From Cephalopachus bancanus (taxonomy: Eukaryota; Chordata; Mammalia; Primates; Tarsiidae), in NCBI GenBank assembly GCA_027257055.1, contig JAPVLO010000162.1, positions 2,108,001 to 2,172,000 on the forward strand: a stretch of 64,000 nucleotides of DNA, read 5' to 3'. Positions 45,165-57,549 of the stretch are shown one piece after another. A program made the position numbers and the translations under genes. A model generated the notes under the pieces. That model did not search any database and was not told where the DNA came from. It saw nothing but the letters and a program-made list of their open reading frames with translations. Every line of letters starts with the position of its first letter. Position 1 is the first letter of the stretch.

Positions 45165-46325
45165 AGGAAGGCTACAACAAGGTGAGTTTTGAGATGAGGT
45201 GGGTTTTGAAGTAGACAGAAGGGTGGCAGGTATGCTATGACAGGATGAAAAAGGCTATCTAAGTTGACTATGAAAGAAGAGTTCACAAAGATTTGCAAAA
45301 AGGTGTGCTGTGAGATAAGACTGGGACTCTCTGATGTATGTATGTGCTGAGGCCAGTTGGAGTTTGAAAGTTAATACATTGCTCAATTTTTAAAAACAAT
45401 TTAAGAAATAATTTATAACATAGATCTTTTCTGAGTCAAAGTGTACTCGTAGTGTTCTCCTCATTAAGGTCAGTTAGTGAGGTTTTACTGTCTAGTCCCA
45501 GTGCAGAGAGGACCACAGACACAGTGTTTGTAGCCTTTGCCTTTTAGGGCTAGTCCCAGGAAAAATTAGAGAGTAGGCCACGTTCATCTTGCTAATATCT
45601 CTACTCATTATTCTTCCACTCCTGTGTCAGCCCAGGTCCCCGGGGGAAGCAGCGTCTGCAAAAGGGGTGCTTACCAAGGGTTCTTTCCCCATGAAAAATA
45701 TCTTTATGGTGGAAATATTTAAATATGTGCAAAAGTAGAGAGAAAATTATAGAGAAGACCCTGTATCCATTTACTGATTCCTTAGCTTTGACAGTTAATC
45801 AACTCATGACCAAACTTGCTTCCTCTAAATATCATTTTGTCCATAAATATTTCAGGATACATCTGTAAAAGATGAAACCCACCTGAAAAAAATAATCGCA
45901 ACACCATTATCATGTGTCCCCAAATAATAATTCTGAAGAAAGTTGTCACTGGAGGGTTTATTTATAAATATTTACGAGAATTCAATAAGGTATGGTGAAA
46001 CACCAAGGGTTAGTTACAGAGGGAAGCCCTAACAACTCAATCTAGGCTGGAGGAGGCTGTTGAAACCCACAGAGACCTGTATTTGCAGGAGAGTTCTGCC
46101 AGACGGGAGCTGTGGCCTTCAGCAGAGAAATAGTCACTGCCACCTCAGCAGGCAGAGAAAGAGTGCATCTCAACTTGACTCTCTTCCTACCTTCTCAACC
46201 CTGGCAAATCCTTTGCATTGTTTCAACTCAACAGAAAGCCAGAGGGAAGGGCAGGTTGATATGGCTCAGGGAAGGCAGCTTCCCAGGTATACAGCAGGAT
46301 GGAGAAGGGTAAAGAATGGATTTGG
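45165..46325. other. Non-repeat sequence, no gene seen
   Basis: No repeat or gene is recognised. A 139-codon frame (46060-46479) begins here and runs into the L1 at 46331; its end is L1, so I do not count it as a gene. Confidence 0.45.
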
Positions 46326-46330
46326 AGTCC

Positions 46331-46797
46331 CTCTGGGTATATTCCCAGGAGGGGGATTGCTGGGTCATATGGAGGGTCAATTTCTAGTTCTTTTAAAAAT
46401 TGCCACAGCCATAAAGAAGGACAAGGGTATGGACTTAGCAGCAAATTGGATGGATTTTAAAGTCCATCATACTCAGTGATCTATCACAGAAACAGAGAAC
46501 TGAGTATCACAAGTTCTCACTCATAAGTGGGTCCTGAACATTTATCACAATACTACAGGAGAGGGATTGGCAGTAGTGGGACACTGCAGGGGAGGGCGGG
46601 GGTGGGGTGGGGCGGGGTTGGCACGTGGCATCACCAAGGGTACTTGATTCTAAACCAGGGGAAGGGAGGACCAGTTGGAGGCCCCAACTTTACCTGCACA
46701 TAGACTACTTATGTACCTAATTCTGACTTGTACCCCACATCTTTCTAATAAAACAAAGTGAAAAAAACCCAACCAAACAAAACAAAACCCCAAAACC
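46331..46797. mobile_element. 5'-inverted L1 3' end
   Basis: The left 78 bp (46331-46408) are ORF2 in reverse (CTCTGGGTATATTCCCAGGA, TTGCTGGGTCATATGGAGG, TTGCCACA). From 46409 the sequence is forward (GCCATAAAGAAGGACAAGGG, CTCACTCATAAGTGGGTCC) to a tail rich in A and C. This is the twin-priming structure. A G-rich tract sits in the 3' UTR at 46589-46617. Confidence 0.9.
46589..46617 (+). other. G-quadruplex motif in L1 3' UTR
   Basis: Six G runs of three to five bases with one-base spacers (GGGGAGGGCGGGGGTGGGGT and so on). It fits the usual quadruplex pattern. Mammalian L1 3' UTRs are known to carry such tracts. Other copies here (8490, 27955, 62970) have weaker versions. Confidence 0.85.
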
Positions 46798-46799
46798 TC

Positions 46800-49170
46800 C
46801 CATCACCCCACCCCTCTGTGTTGCACTCCTTCTTCTGAGGATGTCTTCTGAAGCTTGCATTCACCACACTATACCTCAGACCCTGGATCTATCACTTTGG
46901 GCCCCATCCATCACCCACATAGCTAAAGAAAATGATCTATTCTGTCAACAGTGATAAGCCAGCGAAGTTAGATATTTTGGTAAAGAAATCTCTTTCCCTT
47001 TCAAAAGCATTCTATTCTCAGCTGATGTTGATGCTACAAACAAGAGCCATATTTTAATATACTAGTGTCAGACATTGATAAATCAAGGCATAAGGAAGCT
47101 ACCCTTACTACCTTTAGAATTTGCTTTGCTTTGCTGTGTTCCAATTAGGTTTAAAATAATGGATGAGGAAAAGTAGTTCTGGTTCATTTAAGACAAGCCT
47201 CCAGTAAGAGGCAGTTTGGAGTTTGTTGTGGAAGCCAGCAGGGGTTATAAAATCCAGAGTCTAGTTAAATAAATCCTTTAACTATTAACTCCCTACTAGG
47301 ACAGGAGGGAGAAACCAGAAGTTAGTCTAGCAAAAAGAGAGAATAGGAGTTACTTACAGTGAATACTTGGTTACCTAGGCAACCATTCCCTCACTGCAAG
47401 AAAGCTAGCCTTGAGTCTCAATTAGATGGAAGAAAAAGACCTGGGGGTCTTCCTTTCTGTATCTTTCTCTTCTGATCTGGGACAAAAGGAATCAAGACAT
47501 AGGAATATAGGACAAAATAACTGGGAATAGCACTGAGTGGAGGTGCTGGTGAGAGGAGCGGTGGCCAAGAGAGGAAGGCTGCCTTTCACTGGTGCCTTTC
47601 CTTTGGGGCTGAGGAAGGGGTGCTCAAAAGGCTTTCCAAACAGCAGAACCTATCTGCAGTTCCTGCTTTTCATGGTTTGGAAGACCTCAGGGCTCCAGAA
47701 TATCTTAGTTCTGAGAGAAAACCAGAGATCTGGAAGCACAGAATTTTCCAAACATAACAGGATCCTTCAAATGATACATATAATCCAAGCCCAATCCCTT
47801 AACCAGGAGAGTTGAGGGGCCTGTCAAGGATCATAGAGCTAATGATGATGGTGTGTGAATAATGAGTAATATTGTATTTTATTTACTCTAGCATCACTGT
47901 AATCAGAGCATGACTTACCGTTGATGTGATGAGGAGGTACGGAGTTATAGCTTACTCGGTACATTTTTTTTCTCTCATTGTGGTCCATAAAATAATGGTG
48001 TGTTATATACTCAGGTATCCTTAGATTCATTGAGGGTAAACAGTGACAGAATAGTCCATCTCTCTGCTGGTCCAGTCTTTTCTTCTTGCTTGTCCTTATG
48101 ATCACCTTGTGTATTTATGTCTTATTGAGATTAGTTATCTAATGTAAATTGTTAGCAGATTTTCACTGGTAGAAAAAGTATGTTTAGGTAAAGAACTGTA
48201 TATATATATATATTTGATATCAGCTGCTCGTGTTTGCAATAAGTCTATCTGTTCTGTTTAAGCAGCTTTTTACATAGACACACGCACACATATGGACGCA
48301 TGGATAAATGCACTAGAGTAACCCAATTCTCACTGCATCTCCCTGCAATTGATTCCTTGGCTGTAGTTGACTGATCCTGGGTCTCAGAGTTTGGTGGTGA
48401 TTGGATAATGGAAGAATGGATTTGCAGGAGAGAGGGTTGGAAGTGGGAGGGAAGAAAGCCAGAACCAGAAGACGGACTCTGTCTCCCTAACTGCTCCAGC
48501 AGAACCTGGACCTCCATGTCCTACAACTTGGCTTTCTCCTTTGCACTTCTCTTTTTTCTAACTCTTGGTATTTCCCTCCTTTTTCCTTTTTTCTTTTCCT
48601 CTTAAAGGTCAAAGTGTGAAACAGGTGGGGTTTACTTGATGACAACAGGAACATTGTGTCGTTTGTCCCCTACCTCAGCTTCATGGTTCTTAAAAATCTG
48701 TGTGGTCACATTTCTTTCTTTCAGTTAAATATTTTTTGTGTGTGTTGTTTGACACAAAAATTTCAAGTTCATTTTAAAGAATGTTTAAGCAAATCAGAAA
48801 AGTACAAAGAAAGAAGTAAAAGGATGACCTTCCGACCCATCATCCAGAAATCACCACCATCTGTGGCTGTCTTCCCTCTCTAACCTGAGACCTGCTTGTT
48901 TCTACTAAGAAAAGCCAGCTCGGGCTCTGTTTTTTGGTATTTGATCCTCTTTTTAGTTTCTGAGAATAGCCGGAACCTGGAGGGCTCAGGTGAGGTGGGC
49001 ACTGGACTCTCTCCTCTGTGTCATCCAACTGGGGGATGACCTCCGTCCCAGAGGAATCCCCCTGTCCTTCTGATCTTCCCTCAATTCGTTCTGTGGCCCA
49101 GAGGCTTCTCTCTGGACAGAAAACAGCTTTTTCTCACCAGCAACCTTTCCACAGCTCTCCAGAGGAAGGA
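46800..49170. other. Non-repeat sequence with an X-box-like site
   Basis: No gene is recognised over 2.3 kb. GGTTACCTAGGCAACC at 47369-47384 fits the RFX X-box. A short old MIR-like piece may lie near 47740-47860. The frames at 48245-48605 overlap on opposite strands. Confidence 0.45.
47369..47384. promoter_or_regulatory. Candidate RFX X-box
   Basis: Both RFX half-sites are intact, GTTACC and GGCAAC, with a TA spacer. RFX proteins bind such sites at promoters and enhancers, including those of ciliary and MHC class II genes. There is no CpG-rich promoter around it, so function is unproven. Confidence 0.4.
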
Positions 49171-51110
49171 AAAAGAAAAAAAAAAAAAAAAAAGCCCGCC
49201 CCCTAAGTATGTCTGTCTCCAGATTTATTATTGATGTGAGGGCTCAGGATTTTGCAGCTCCCCAGTGTAACTTGTGAGGGCTGTGTGGGAGTGTGTGTGT
49301 GTGACTCTCTCTGTGCGTGATGACCAAACTTCCTTACACAGGCACTGTGTTCTGCTTCTGGATCTTTCCTTTCTTTCCTCGCCCATTATTTTCCAAGGTA
49401 AACATTATGTTTGCCATATGTTGGTGAATTTGTTTTAATATTTATTAGTTTTTAATTTCATTAAATTTGGATAGAGGGACATGCCATGAGTCAGTTCATT
49501 CTGCCCTCCAAGCCTGGATGGCAGGTTCTTATGCCTGGTTACTGAGAATTTGGAAATTCACCTTTCTTCCTGCAACAAGGAGATCTAAATATCTGAGAGT
49601 GTATATTGTTGGCTGGGGTTTTGTCTAAGTTGGTGTATATATGCTGCCTCTCCTCTATGGTATTAGATTAGTGTTTTCTTGAAAGAGATGTATGCTAATA
49701 GTTTTTAAAATACCATTTTCTAGTTTTCTCATGCTTAGGCAATGCTTTTCTAAAACTTCTCTCTAAAATATGTTATCTTACATTCCATTAGAGTATCTAT
49801 TCTTTAGTTTTGCATTCCAACTGTAGAAGTGAATTTTTCGAATCACCTTTTATTTGTGAAAATAACACAGTAGTATGCTTCCGTTTTCCAAGCATGTTTC
49901 ATTGCAATTTATGTCAGTCCTCCAGGAAGAAAGGAGTCCAGCATTTGGATTATTTTGTTTAAACATCAGAATACCGTCATTTAATAAAGAGGCAAGTCTT
50001 CTTTGGTCTATTTGTCATTTAAATATTATTAACTCTTGTGAAAACCTGTAAAACTCAATGGCTCTGTACACATGTACAGTTGAGGAAAATAAGCCCATGG
50101 CAAAAAGACTGCAAGTTTGATTTGCTAAATGAGGATTATGTTAACAAGATACGTACAATGTAAAAATTGCTAAAAAAAATAATTTTAAGGTAACGATTCA
50201 ATCCTGTCCTTTTTCTTTCTCCCAGGTATTTAAAAGACTTTCTGTCCTCATGTATTCATTCTGGCACATTTGCCAATTGCATTAAAATCATGCCATAAGC
50301 ATTTATAGACCTGCCTCACTGATGCCATACATTTAAAGTTAGTGGTGGGCTTGTCTAAAAGCTTTGCCTGTGTTTCTTTTCCTCCCACATTATATGTAAC
50401 AATTAATTAGGTCATCTTTAAAAATAGATGCTGGTGAACTCAGCATATGTTCAGACAGTGTTTCCTTTCCATTAATTTTCTATGCTCACAAGTACTTTAT
50501 TTTGCATCTTATTATCAAACAGTGACTAAAACATTTAACTTAGCTACGTAATTCTAGACAAGAGAACCTGCCTGTAGATCAGATTTGCTATTAGTTCACA
50601 CACACAAAAATGACTTGAAGAATACCCAAAAGAGCGGAAAGAAAAGGCTTCATTTTCCCTTTCACGGCCTGCTTCAGGGAACAGCTGTATGCACTTATGA
50701 AACCAAACTTAAATGCAAGAAAGCATGCATCTGCACTGTTTGCATGTGGACTTTTCTCCTGGGGAGTGTGCTTTATGTCAAGTTTGGGGACCAGGAGGAC
50801 TCGTTTAGAGATCAAGAGTACTTGTTTGAGCAGTTTTCTTTTTTTTTAAGTTTTAAAACAAAGTTTATTGGAGAAAGAAGGGAGAAAAGAAAGGGAGACA
50901 TGCCAGAGCTGCCATGGGTGAAAGAAACCACCGACAGTTTTCTATACTGTCACTCTAGCTTAGGTTAGGGCCCTTCAAGAGGCAGGTGATACAGATAGAG
51001 AAAGAGAGACTGAAGAGAAAACAGCTGGTTGTTTATTGCTGCTGCCTACAGCTAGGGGGCAGTAAAAAGATCAGCTGTGTATATTCAGTCTTTTTTATGG
51101 GGAGGAATAT
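49170..51110. other. Non-repeat sequence, no gene seen
   Basis: It starts with a poly(A) tract (about 49175-49194) that is not preceded by a recognised element. No repeat or gene is recognised after that. A frame of 127 codons (50585-50968) overlaps a reverse one and resembles nothing known. A CTCF-like site lies at 51049-51062. Confidence 0.45.
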
Positions 51111-51116
51111 AGTTGG

Positions 51117-51479
51117 TGCCTTGGTCTGAATGTTGGTGTCCCCTCAAATTCATATGTTGGAACCTAACACCCAGTGTAATAGCATTAAGAGGTGGAGCCT
51201 TTAGGAAGGGATTAAGTCATGAGGGCTCCACCCTCAATGAGTGGGATCAGTGCCTTCATAAAAGAGGCAAGCTCCCTTACCCATTTTTCTACCATGTAGG
51301 GATACAGCAGCAAGGGGTCATTTTGGAGGCAGAGGGCAAACCCTCACCAGACGCTTAACTTACTGGAGCCTTGATCTTGGACTTCCCAGTCTTCAGAACT
51401 GTGTGAAATGCATTTCTGTTGTGTATATTTTGCCCAGTCTAAGGTAGTTTTTTTATGGCAGCAGGAACAAACTAAGGCA
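51117..51479 (+). mobile_element. MST/MLT-type MaLR LTR, forward
   Basis: Forward solo LTR: TGCCTTGGTCTGAATGTTGG, CAAATTCATATGTTGGAACC, AAGTCATGAGGGCTCCACCC, GGGATCAGTGCCTTCATAAA (promoter-like TATA/CATAAAA area), GATCTTGGACTTCCCAGTCT, and the end AACAAACTAAGGCA. No internal region is attached. It is the same class as 751-1097 but on the other strand. Confidence 0.9.
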
Positions 51480-51484
51480 CATAG

Positions 51485-53500
51485 GATATCATGTCTGAAC
51501 AACCATTAGATTCCTGAGTTTGTGCTGGCTCCCTAGACAAGAGAGTGGTCAGTGGGGGGGATGTCCTTTATCTAAACTGGAAAAGACAATTTGCAACTAG
51601 TCTTTCAGAGCAGGACAATTCTGGGTGCTGCTCCATGTTCTGTCTGGGTTGACGGACTTTTATTCCTGACATGGCCTCAGTGATGTACTCTCTTGAGATG
51701 GGGAAAGGGCGTTTCTGAAAACAGCAATTTTATGTCTATCGGAGCTGACAAAGTCTGTTTATTTGTATAAAATCTTTTGTCTTTTGTGACTATCTTATTT
51801 TTTTTCCTATCTAGTCTATTAAATGCCAATAACTTCTTACTTTCAGCTCCAAGCATCTGTGATGGTGTTGTTTGTTTGTTTGTTTTAATTAGAATCCAAG
51901 TACAGAGAGTTAAGTTAATAATTTTTCCTAGTTCAGAGCACATTGCCATCATTGATTGGTGCAAAGCCCTCTTCTTGTTTTATATTCTTTTTCTTTCATC
52001 TTCCCTGATCACTGTCTAATTCCCTTCTCTCCCCAAGCATTCACTCTGGTGTCTTTGATGTATTGTTTTAAATATGTGTGTATCCTTGTTAAGTCAGTAT
52101 TGTTAGGCACGTGAATGTGTTTTTAATTTTTATCAACAGTGTTGCACTATAAATCTTGCTTTGCTTCCTACTTTTGTCACTAAGTTTCATCCATGCAGCT
52201 GCGTGTCATTAATGGTTGGTTGGTTAGGCTGTAATTACAGCCAACTTAAATTTCAAATTCAGCAACAGCATACGTTTCTCACTCATACTACATGCTTGTT
52301 GTGGGTTAGCTGTGGCATTTCAAAATTATAGTAGTTATTAGACCTTCCATTACATCTTGTGTTCTCATTAATAAAGGAGAACATATATTATTGCATCACA
52401 CTTTTTTTTGTACTTTGGAAGCTGTATTTCAACATAAGTGACTATTTATAATCCTATGCATTTTGTGTTATGCATTTAAAAACAATATTTTACAATGAGT
52501 CCATAGGATTTACCAGACTGACAAAGTGATTTATGGCATCACAAAAATGCTAAGAACCTCTAGTCTAGAATATTAGTCCTTGATTATTTCCTTCCCTACC
52601 TCCCTTCTTCCCTTCTACCTTCCTTTATTTTTCCTTCCATTTTTAAATTTTTAAAATTTTTAGACCTTTAATCTATGGTCTTTCACCTTTCTTTAATTCT
52701 TAAACATTTCCAATAATCATTTCTTCAACTATTTTCTTCCATTTTTCCTCTTCTCTAATAATTCTGTTAAAATGATGTGGACACTTGTATATTCCATGTA
52801 GTCTTATGCTTCACATCCTTTGTCTTTCCCAGTGCCTTTTGGGAGAATTCCTGGAGCTTTTTTTACAGTTCCTCCAATCATTTTTTTTGGCTACCTCCCA
52901 ACACAGCACAGACTCCATCTCTGCCCTGAATTTATTGGTGTTGCCATTCTTCTGGTGTTGCCATTCTTCTGCCCCGGTGAAAATAGGACAAGTGAAGTTG
53001 TATAGAAGGAAAAGAACACAACTCATGTGCATACCTCCGGCCTATCTGCTCCTCTATTGTCCTTCCCTCTTCCACGTGGGCTACCATTTTTCTTTCACAC
53101 TTGATTGCCACCAATCTCTTTCTTCCCAGAGATTCTTCATAGTCTTTATATTAGGTCTTCAGACTTATAACCTTTTCATTTCTTTTATGACTTCTCTACG
53201 TTTGGGCTAAGCAAGGAATCCAATAGCTTTTGCATAGTGGAAGAAGCACCCCTAATGTTTGGATATCGTAATCATTGTATATGAACAAATATTTCACAGA
53301 ATTCCTGCAGTGTGTGTGCCAATACATGATTTTGTCAATGAACGACGACGGAAGGATCTTACTAAATGGTTACTTTTTTATCAGAAATTTCGCTTATGAA
53401 ATAGCAACCCCTGCTATAATTAACCACATCTTGTAACAATGGGCTCTGGGGGTTATTAAACATCACTGAGTCATCAAGAGTGCTTCATTCTCTGTTTTCT
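51485..53500. other. Non-repeat sequence, no gene seen
   Basis: No gene is recognised. A stretch at 52200-52340 has the look of an old DNA-transposon fragment that I cannot name. A perfect 17-bp tandem pair is at 52936-52969. A stop-poor region at 52785-53210 gives a 141-codon frame, but it overlaps three other frames of similar length. Confidence 0.4.
52936..52969. repeat. 17-bp perfect tandem duplication
   Basis: Units 52936-52952 and 52953-52969 both read TGGTGTTGCCATTCTTC. There is no transposon context. Confidence 0.95.
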
Positions 53501-55575
53501 AGCACCTCTCCTATGAGCCACACATTCAGTCTTCTCTTGTTTCCCACAGTATCCCATGTTGTGAGGTCCCTTGATTTTCTTCTATGAGCACGGATCCCTA
53601 CGACATTAAATCAACATGAGCATAGGATGGACAGAACTAATTTCATCATCTTTCCCTACTTCATATTTTAGAGACATTGTTTATTGAGTAGACTTTGGAG
53701 GTTTCTGCATGGTAAAAACTTGTGAAGAAGATTTTTGTGACTCCAACTTGCTGTTTGGTTCCAGAGCACTTCTTTCTGCTTTTTTTTTCTCTTTTCCTTC
53801 CTACGGGGATCCATGTGGCTCATCCTGCTAAATACCCACTTTAGTCCACGTGGTAAGGCATTGTCTCCCTTCCCAAGTGTAGACAGTTTAGAAAGACATT
53901 CAGTGTGAAGTTGGAGTATATACCCCTTTAAGCGCCCTCATGTGTTTGTTCAATGAAGTAACTATTTTGGAGGCAATATATTTAAAATGATTGAAAGGTT
54001 ATGCAGGATGAATCAAAGAAAGAACAGCATCCTGTTTCAAGAGAGTAAATTTCTCCAAACAACAGAGCTATGATTTTAGAGTGGATAAAGCCACCAGTGA
54101 TGCCATGCTGTGTTAGATCAGGCCAACAGGAAGTGTCTTGCTCAGTGCTACAGCTATGACAAGGATACAAGTGGTACTTTGTGGGTAAGAAGTGGGGGTG
54201 GGCACACCCTGCTGACAAAGTAAATAGCTCTAATTTCTACTCAACGACATGCTGGAATCATCATCCTAGATTACAGCTAAGTCTTCCTTGGAACCTACTT
54301 ACATTTTCAAGTCTGTACCAACTCTCAGAATAAAAGTGTTTCATGTTTGCCACCTGCTGTGTAAAGGCGCATTCCCTTTTATTTATTCTAAAGCCACCTT
54401 CTTCAGGCTTCGAGGGGTGCCTCTAACTCTAATATTCCTGAATTTGGAGAATGACAGAGGCTTATTTCTGTAGCCCCCCCATGTCTTTTGTAATATTTTA
54501 TACATCTTTAAATCAATATCAACCTTCATGTTTCTAGACCATTCGAGTTTTAAAAACTGATAGAACAAAGAAATCAGTGTTCGTTTAAATTATTTCTAGC
54601 TTTCAGAAATTTTACTCAGACTCCAGTAGTGCATACATAGTGTATGGTCTTAAAATCAGTTTCTTTTAAGGTTTAGTTTGTGTGTTGGAAAAGGAAATGT
54701 CAAAATGAATTGATGCCTAGGTAGTTGTGTTGCAAGGTAGATGAACAGTAAAACTCAATTCAATAGACATGCATTGAGTATCATCAATGTACCATTTGCT
54801 TTTCAAATAGCAACAGGTAGTAAAGGTTGAATTAAATGTGGTGGGGATAGGCTCCTTTACCCCGGGAAAGGGGCAAGGTATGCTTTGTTGAAGCAGAGAC
54901 ACCTGAGAAGAAGGAGTTTATGATGGCTAGAAGGAGAGGATGGCCTTCCAGTGAGAGACAACACCCCCTAAAAAGCTTGGAACTTAAAACACACCTGATG
55001 TTTTAAACCAGGAAAGACTTTGGAATAGGTGGAGCAGAATGCGCTGGGATGGAAACAGCAGGAAATAGCTGGAGGGAGTGGCAGGTGGTGGATAGAGCTC
55101 AGGGGATCCTAAGAAAGAGAACTGGGTGTGCTGTATTATTTTTCTGTTCGAGTTCCAGGAAAGAATGCCATTTGCAAAACTGGGAAGCTGGACCATCAGG
55201 ATGACAAGTTTCCTTTAAAACTTCCCCCGAAACTCCATGCCACTAAGTATAATTCCTGCACAGAAATGGTGATATGTGGTGCCGTGCTGGTTCCTTTGAG
55301 TCTGTTTCTGGAACACTGCTGCTCTCAAGGTGACTTTCAGCAGGGCTGACCTGGTAACCTCCTCATCCTCGCCACCCCTGCTCCCCAGGTCTCCTTGCAG
55401 TTGGCTTCCTCCTTACCTGGGTTTCCCTGTACCACTAGCCCACCTTGAATGCCGAGTCCAGGCCTTGAGTTTTCTTTTATATGTATGTTGGTCTTCACAT
55501 CAAATCAATTGTGTTCTGCAAGCTTAAGAAAAATTCTAGTATTTATTTGATGTTTGTTTGTATCCAGACAGTTCA
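53500..55575. other. Non-repeat sequence, no gene seen
   Basis: No gene is recognised. A weak antisense L2-like piece may lie at about 54755-54890. The rest is unique sequence with only short frames. Confidence 0.4.
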
Positions 55576-55584
55576 GATATTTGC

Positions 55585-55700
55585 CATTCCTGAGTTCAAA
55601 TAACATTTCTGAGTATCCACTTTTGGCCAGGAGCTGTGCTAGGTGCTAGTGACACAAACAACATTAAGTCCTCCAGAAGTCCAGTCTAGTAGGAGAAATG
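55585..55700 (-). mobile_element. L2 3' end fragment, reverse strand
   Basis: AACATTTCTGAGTATCCACT, AGGAGCTGTGCTAGGTGCTA, GTGACACAAACAACATTAAG matches antisense L2 (the TTTATTGAGCGCC...GCACTGTTCTAGGTGCTGGGGA block). Confidence 0.7.
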
Positions 55701-55920
55701 GGAAGACTTGGATTGAGAAGTTTGTTGCTTCTCTAAGTTCATAGTCACCAACTTCAAATTTCCTGTCCTCTGTTTCTCAGTTAGCTTGCTCTACCACATC
55801 CTACAGTAACTCAGATACCACTCTCCCCACCTCCTCTTTCTCAAAAAATGACTTTCTACTACTTTGCAGAGAAAATAGGTGATATATGACCCAAATCATA
55901 TCTCAATTTCCATTAGACCT

Positions 55921-56226
55921 TTTTTATTTTTTCCTTCTAGTTGAGGTCTCACTTTGTCACCCAGGCTGGAGTGCAGTGGCACGATCATGATGCTCACTGC
56001 TCACTGCAGCCTCGACCTCTTGGGCTCAGGCATCCTTCCACCTCAGCCTCCTGGGTAGCTGGGACTCCAGGTGTACTCCATCATGCCAGGCTAATTTTTA
56101 AATTTTTTCTAGAGATGAGGTCTCGCTATGTTGCCCTGGTAGCTCTTGAACTCCTGGACTCAAGCAATCCGTCTGCCTTGGCCTCCCAAAGTGCTGGGAT
56201 TATAGGCGTGAACCACTGCACCCAGC
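55921..56226 (-). mobile_element. Alu dimer (J-like), reverse strand
   Basis: Reverse dimer: GTTGAGGTCTCACTTTGTC, GTGCAGTGGCACGATCATG, a short CTCACTG repeat in the right monomer, GATGAGGTCTCGCTATGTTG, and TGCTGGGATTATAGGCGTGA. Ordinary AluJ-like signature without the derived hairpin. Confidence 0.95.
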
Positions 56227-56229
56227 CCC

Positions 56230-57455
56230 ACCAGAACTTTAAACCAGTCTACAGCCAAACTTGCCAGGTATCCCTCCTCTGAAGGTTCCGGCTATGGTCT
56301 AGATTTGATCTTCTCTCATATTCTTGTACTTCCTGTGTCATTGGGGTTTTTTGGAAAATGAATTTCTGCCTTTTTTTTTTTTAACAGTATTTTTGACTGC
56401 CTGGGACACTAGGATTGGACTTGCACAAACTTTGCGTGGCACTTGGATTTGCTGTAATTTCTTGCCTGCAGAAGTTCCTGATGGCCGTGAAATGTGCCTT
56501 TCCCAAGGCCTATGAATAAAAACAGTCTCACACTTCATTAATGATTCCTTCCTCTCCATGTCCCAAGTGGTCCAAATGCTGAAGATACAGTATTTCACAG
56601 CAGTTTGTGTGACCATTTATGTAATATACACTTTAAGTAGGTAGGTTATCGTCTTGTCATTAATATGGCCTGATATTCACATTGAGAAAACGGGGAGGGT
56701 GTTAAATGCTGTAAGACACCAAAGAGCTTTAAGAAGATTTTTGTGATTCATGCAAATAAGATTGTCTAATTTGTTATTCTACAAATGGAATGCCTATAAT
56801 TTAATTTGGACTAACAAATGGTTCCAAACTGTTAAGAACATAAGTAGCATACAGCAGTTGAACTCTAGCTCTATGAAACGTCTGAAAATTAATTTTATTC
56901 ATGGTTTTCCTTTCTGGTAAATTTCTTTGGAAATCTTTTGTTTTCTCCAAGTGTCATCAGTTGTGCCTCTGATTTAAAGATAAAATGTTTGCATCGTAAT
57001 ACCTGCACAATTTTATGAAAAGAGTTCAAAACAAATTTGCACAGAAAAAAGCCACCTGAGGACGCTTTAGGCTGACCTACCCCTGCGTTGATGACTGTGC
57101 AGTTTGAATGTGCAGATAAACTGTAGTGAGATGAGCTAGTTTGCTGATCCTTGTGGAATTTACAAACGAGCTCAAGGAGCTTTCAAAACAGAGTGAAGTT
57201 GTTAATCAGGTTAGTAGAACATTTCCTGTGTTGTAGGCATTCCGTCCTGATTGTATTTGGATTTTAGGCTAAACTGTATCCAGTGTAGCTTTCTCGCTTT
57301 GCCGCCTTCATCCTCTCTGCCTCGTCTTGACACTTGCCTGTCAGCACCACCACCATCATTTTCTCTGTCACTGTTTGGACTTCTACACTGTGCTTTATCT
57401 GTGCTTTATCCGCACTGCTGCTTTTCTTTCGACCAACCCCAGCAAGGTATTAATT
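56230..57455. other. Non-repeat sequence, possible exon signals
   Basis: At 56368-56388 a 12-T tract followed by TTTAACAG has the shape of a 3' splice site, and AATAAA occurs at 56514. No coding similarity supports an exon. An ATGCAAAT octamer is at about 56749. The remainder is A+T-rich unique DNA. Confidence 0.4.
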
Positions 57456-57459
57456 TGCA

Positions 57460-57545
57460 AATGAGGACAAGGTTCAAAGAGTTTAATGAACTTGCTCAAG
57501 TTTATTCAGTAAGTGTAAGATATGCGTGGAAACTTAGGCCTAAAT
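57460..57545 (-). mobile_element. MIR fragment, reverse strand
   Basis: AAATGAGGACAAGGTTCAAA, GAACTTGCTCAAGTTTATTC, AGTAAGTGTAAGATATGCG, and GGAAACTTAGGCC follow antisense MIR. Confidence 0.65.
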
Positions 57546-57549
57546 GACT

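Noticed and set aside
46060..46479. 139-codon forward frame
   Set aside because: Its second half is L1 sequence including the inverted junction, so it cannot be an old conserved gene.
52785..53210. 141-codon forward frame
   Set aside because: Four frames on both strands overlap in the same stop-poor stretch and a tandem duplication lies inside. No motif.
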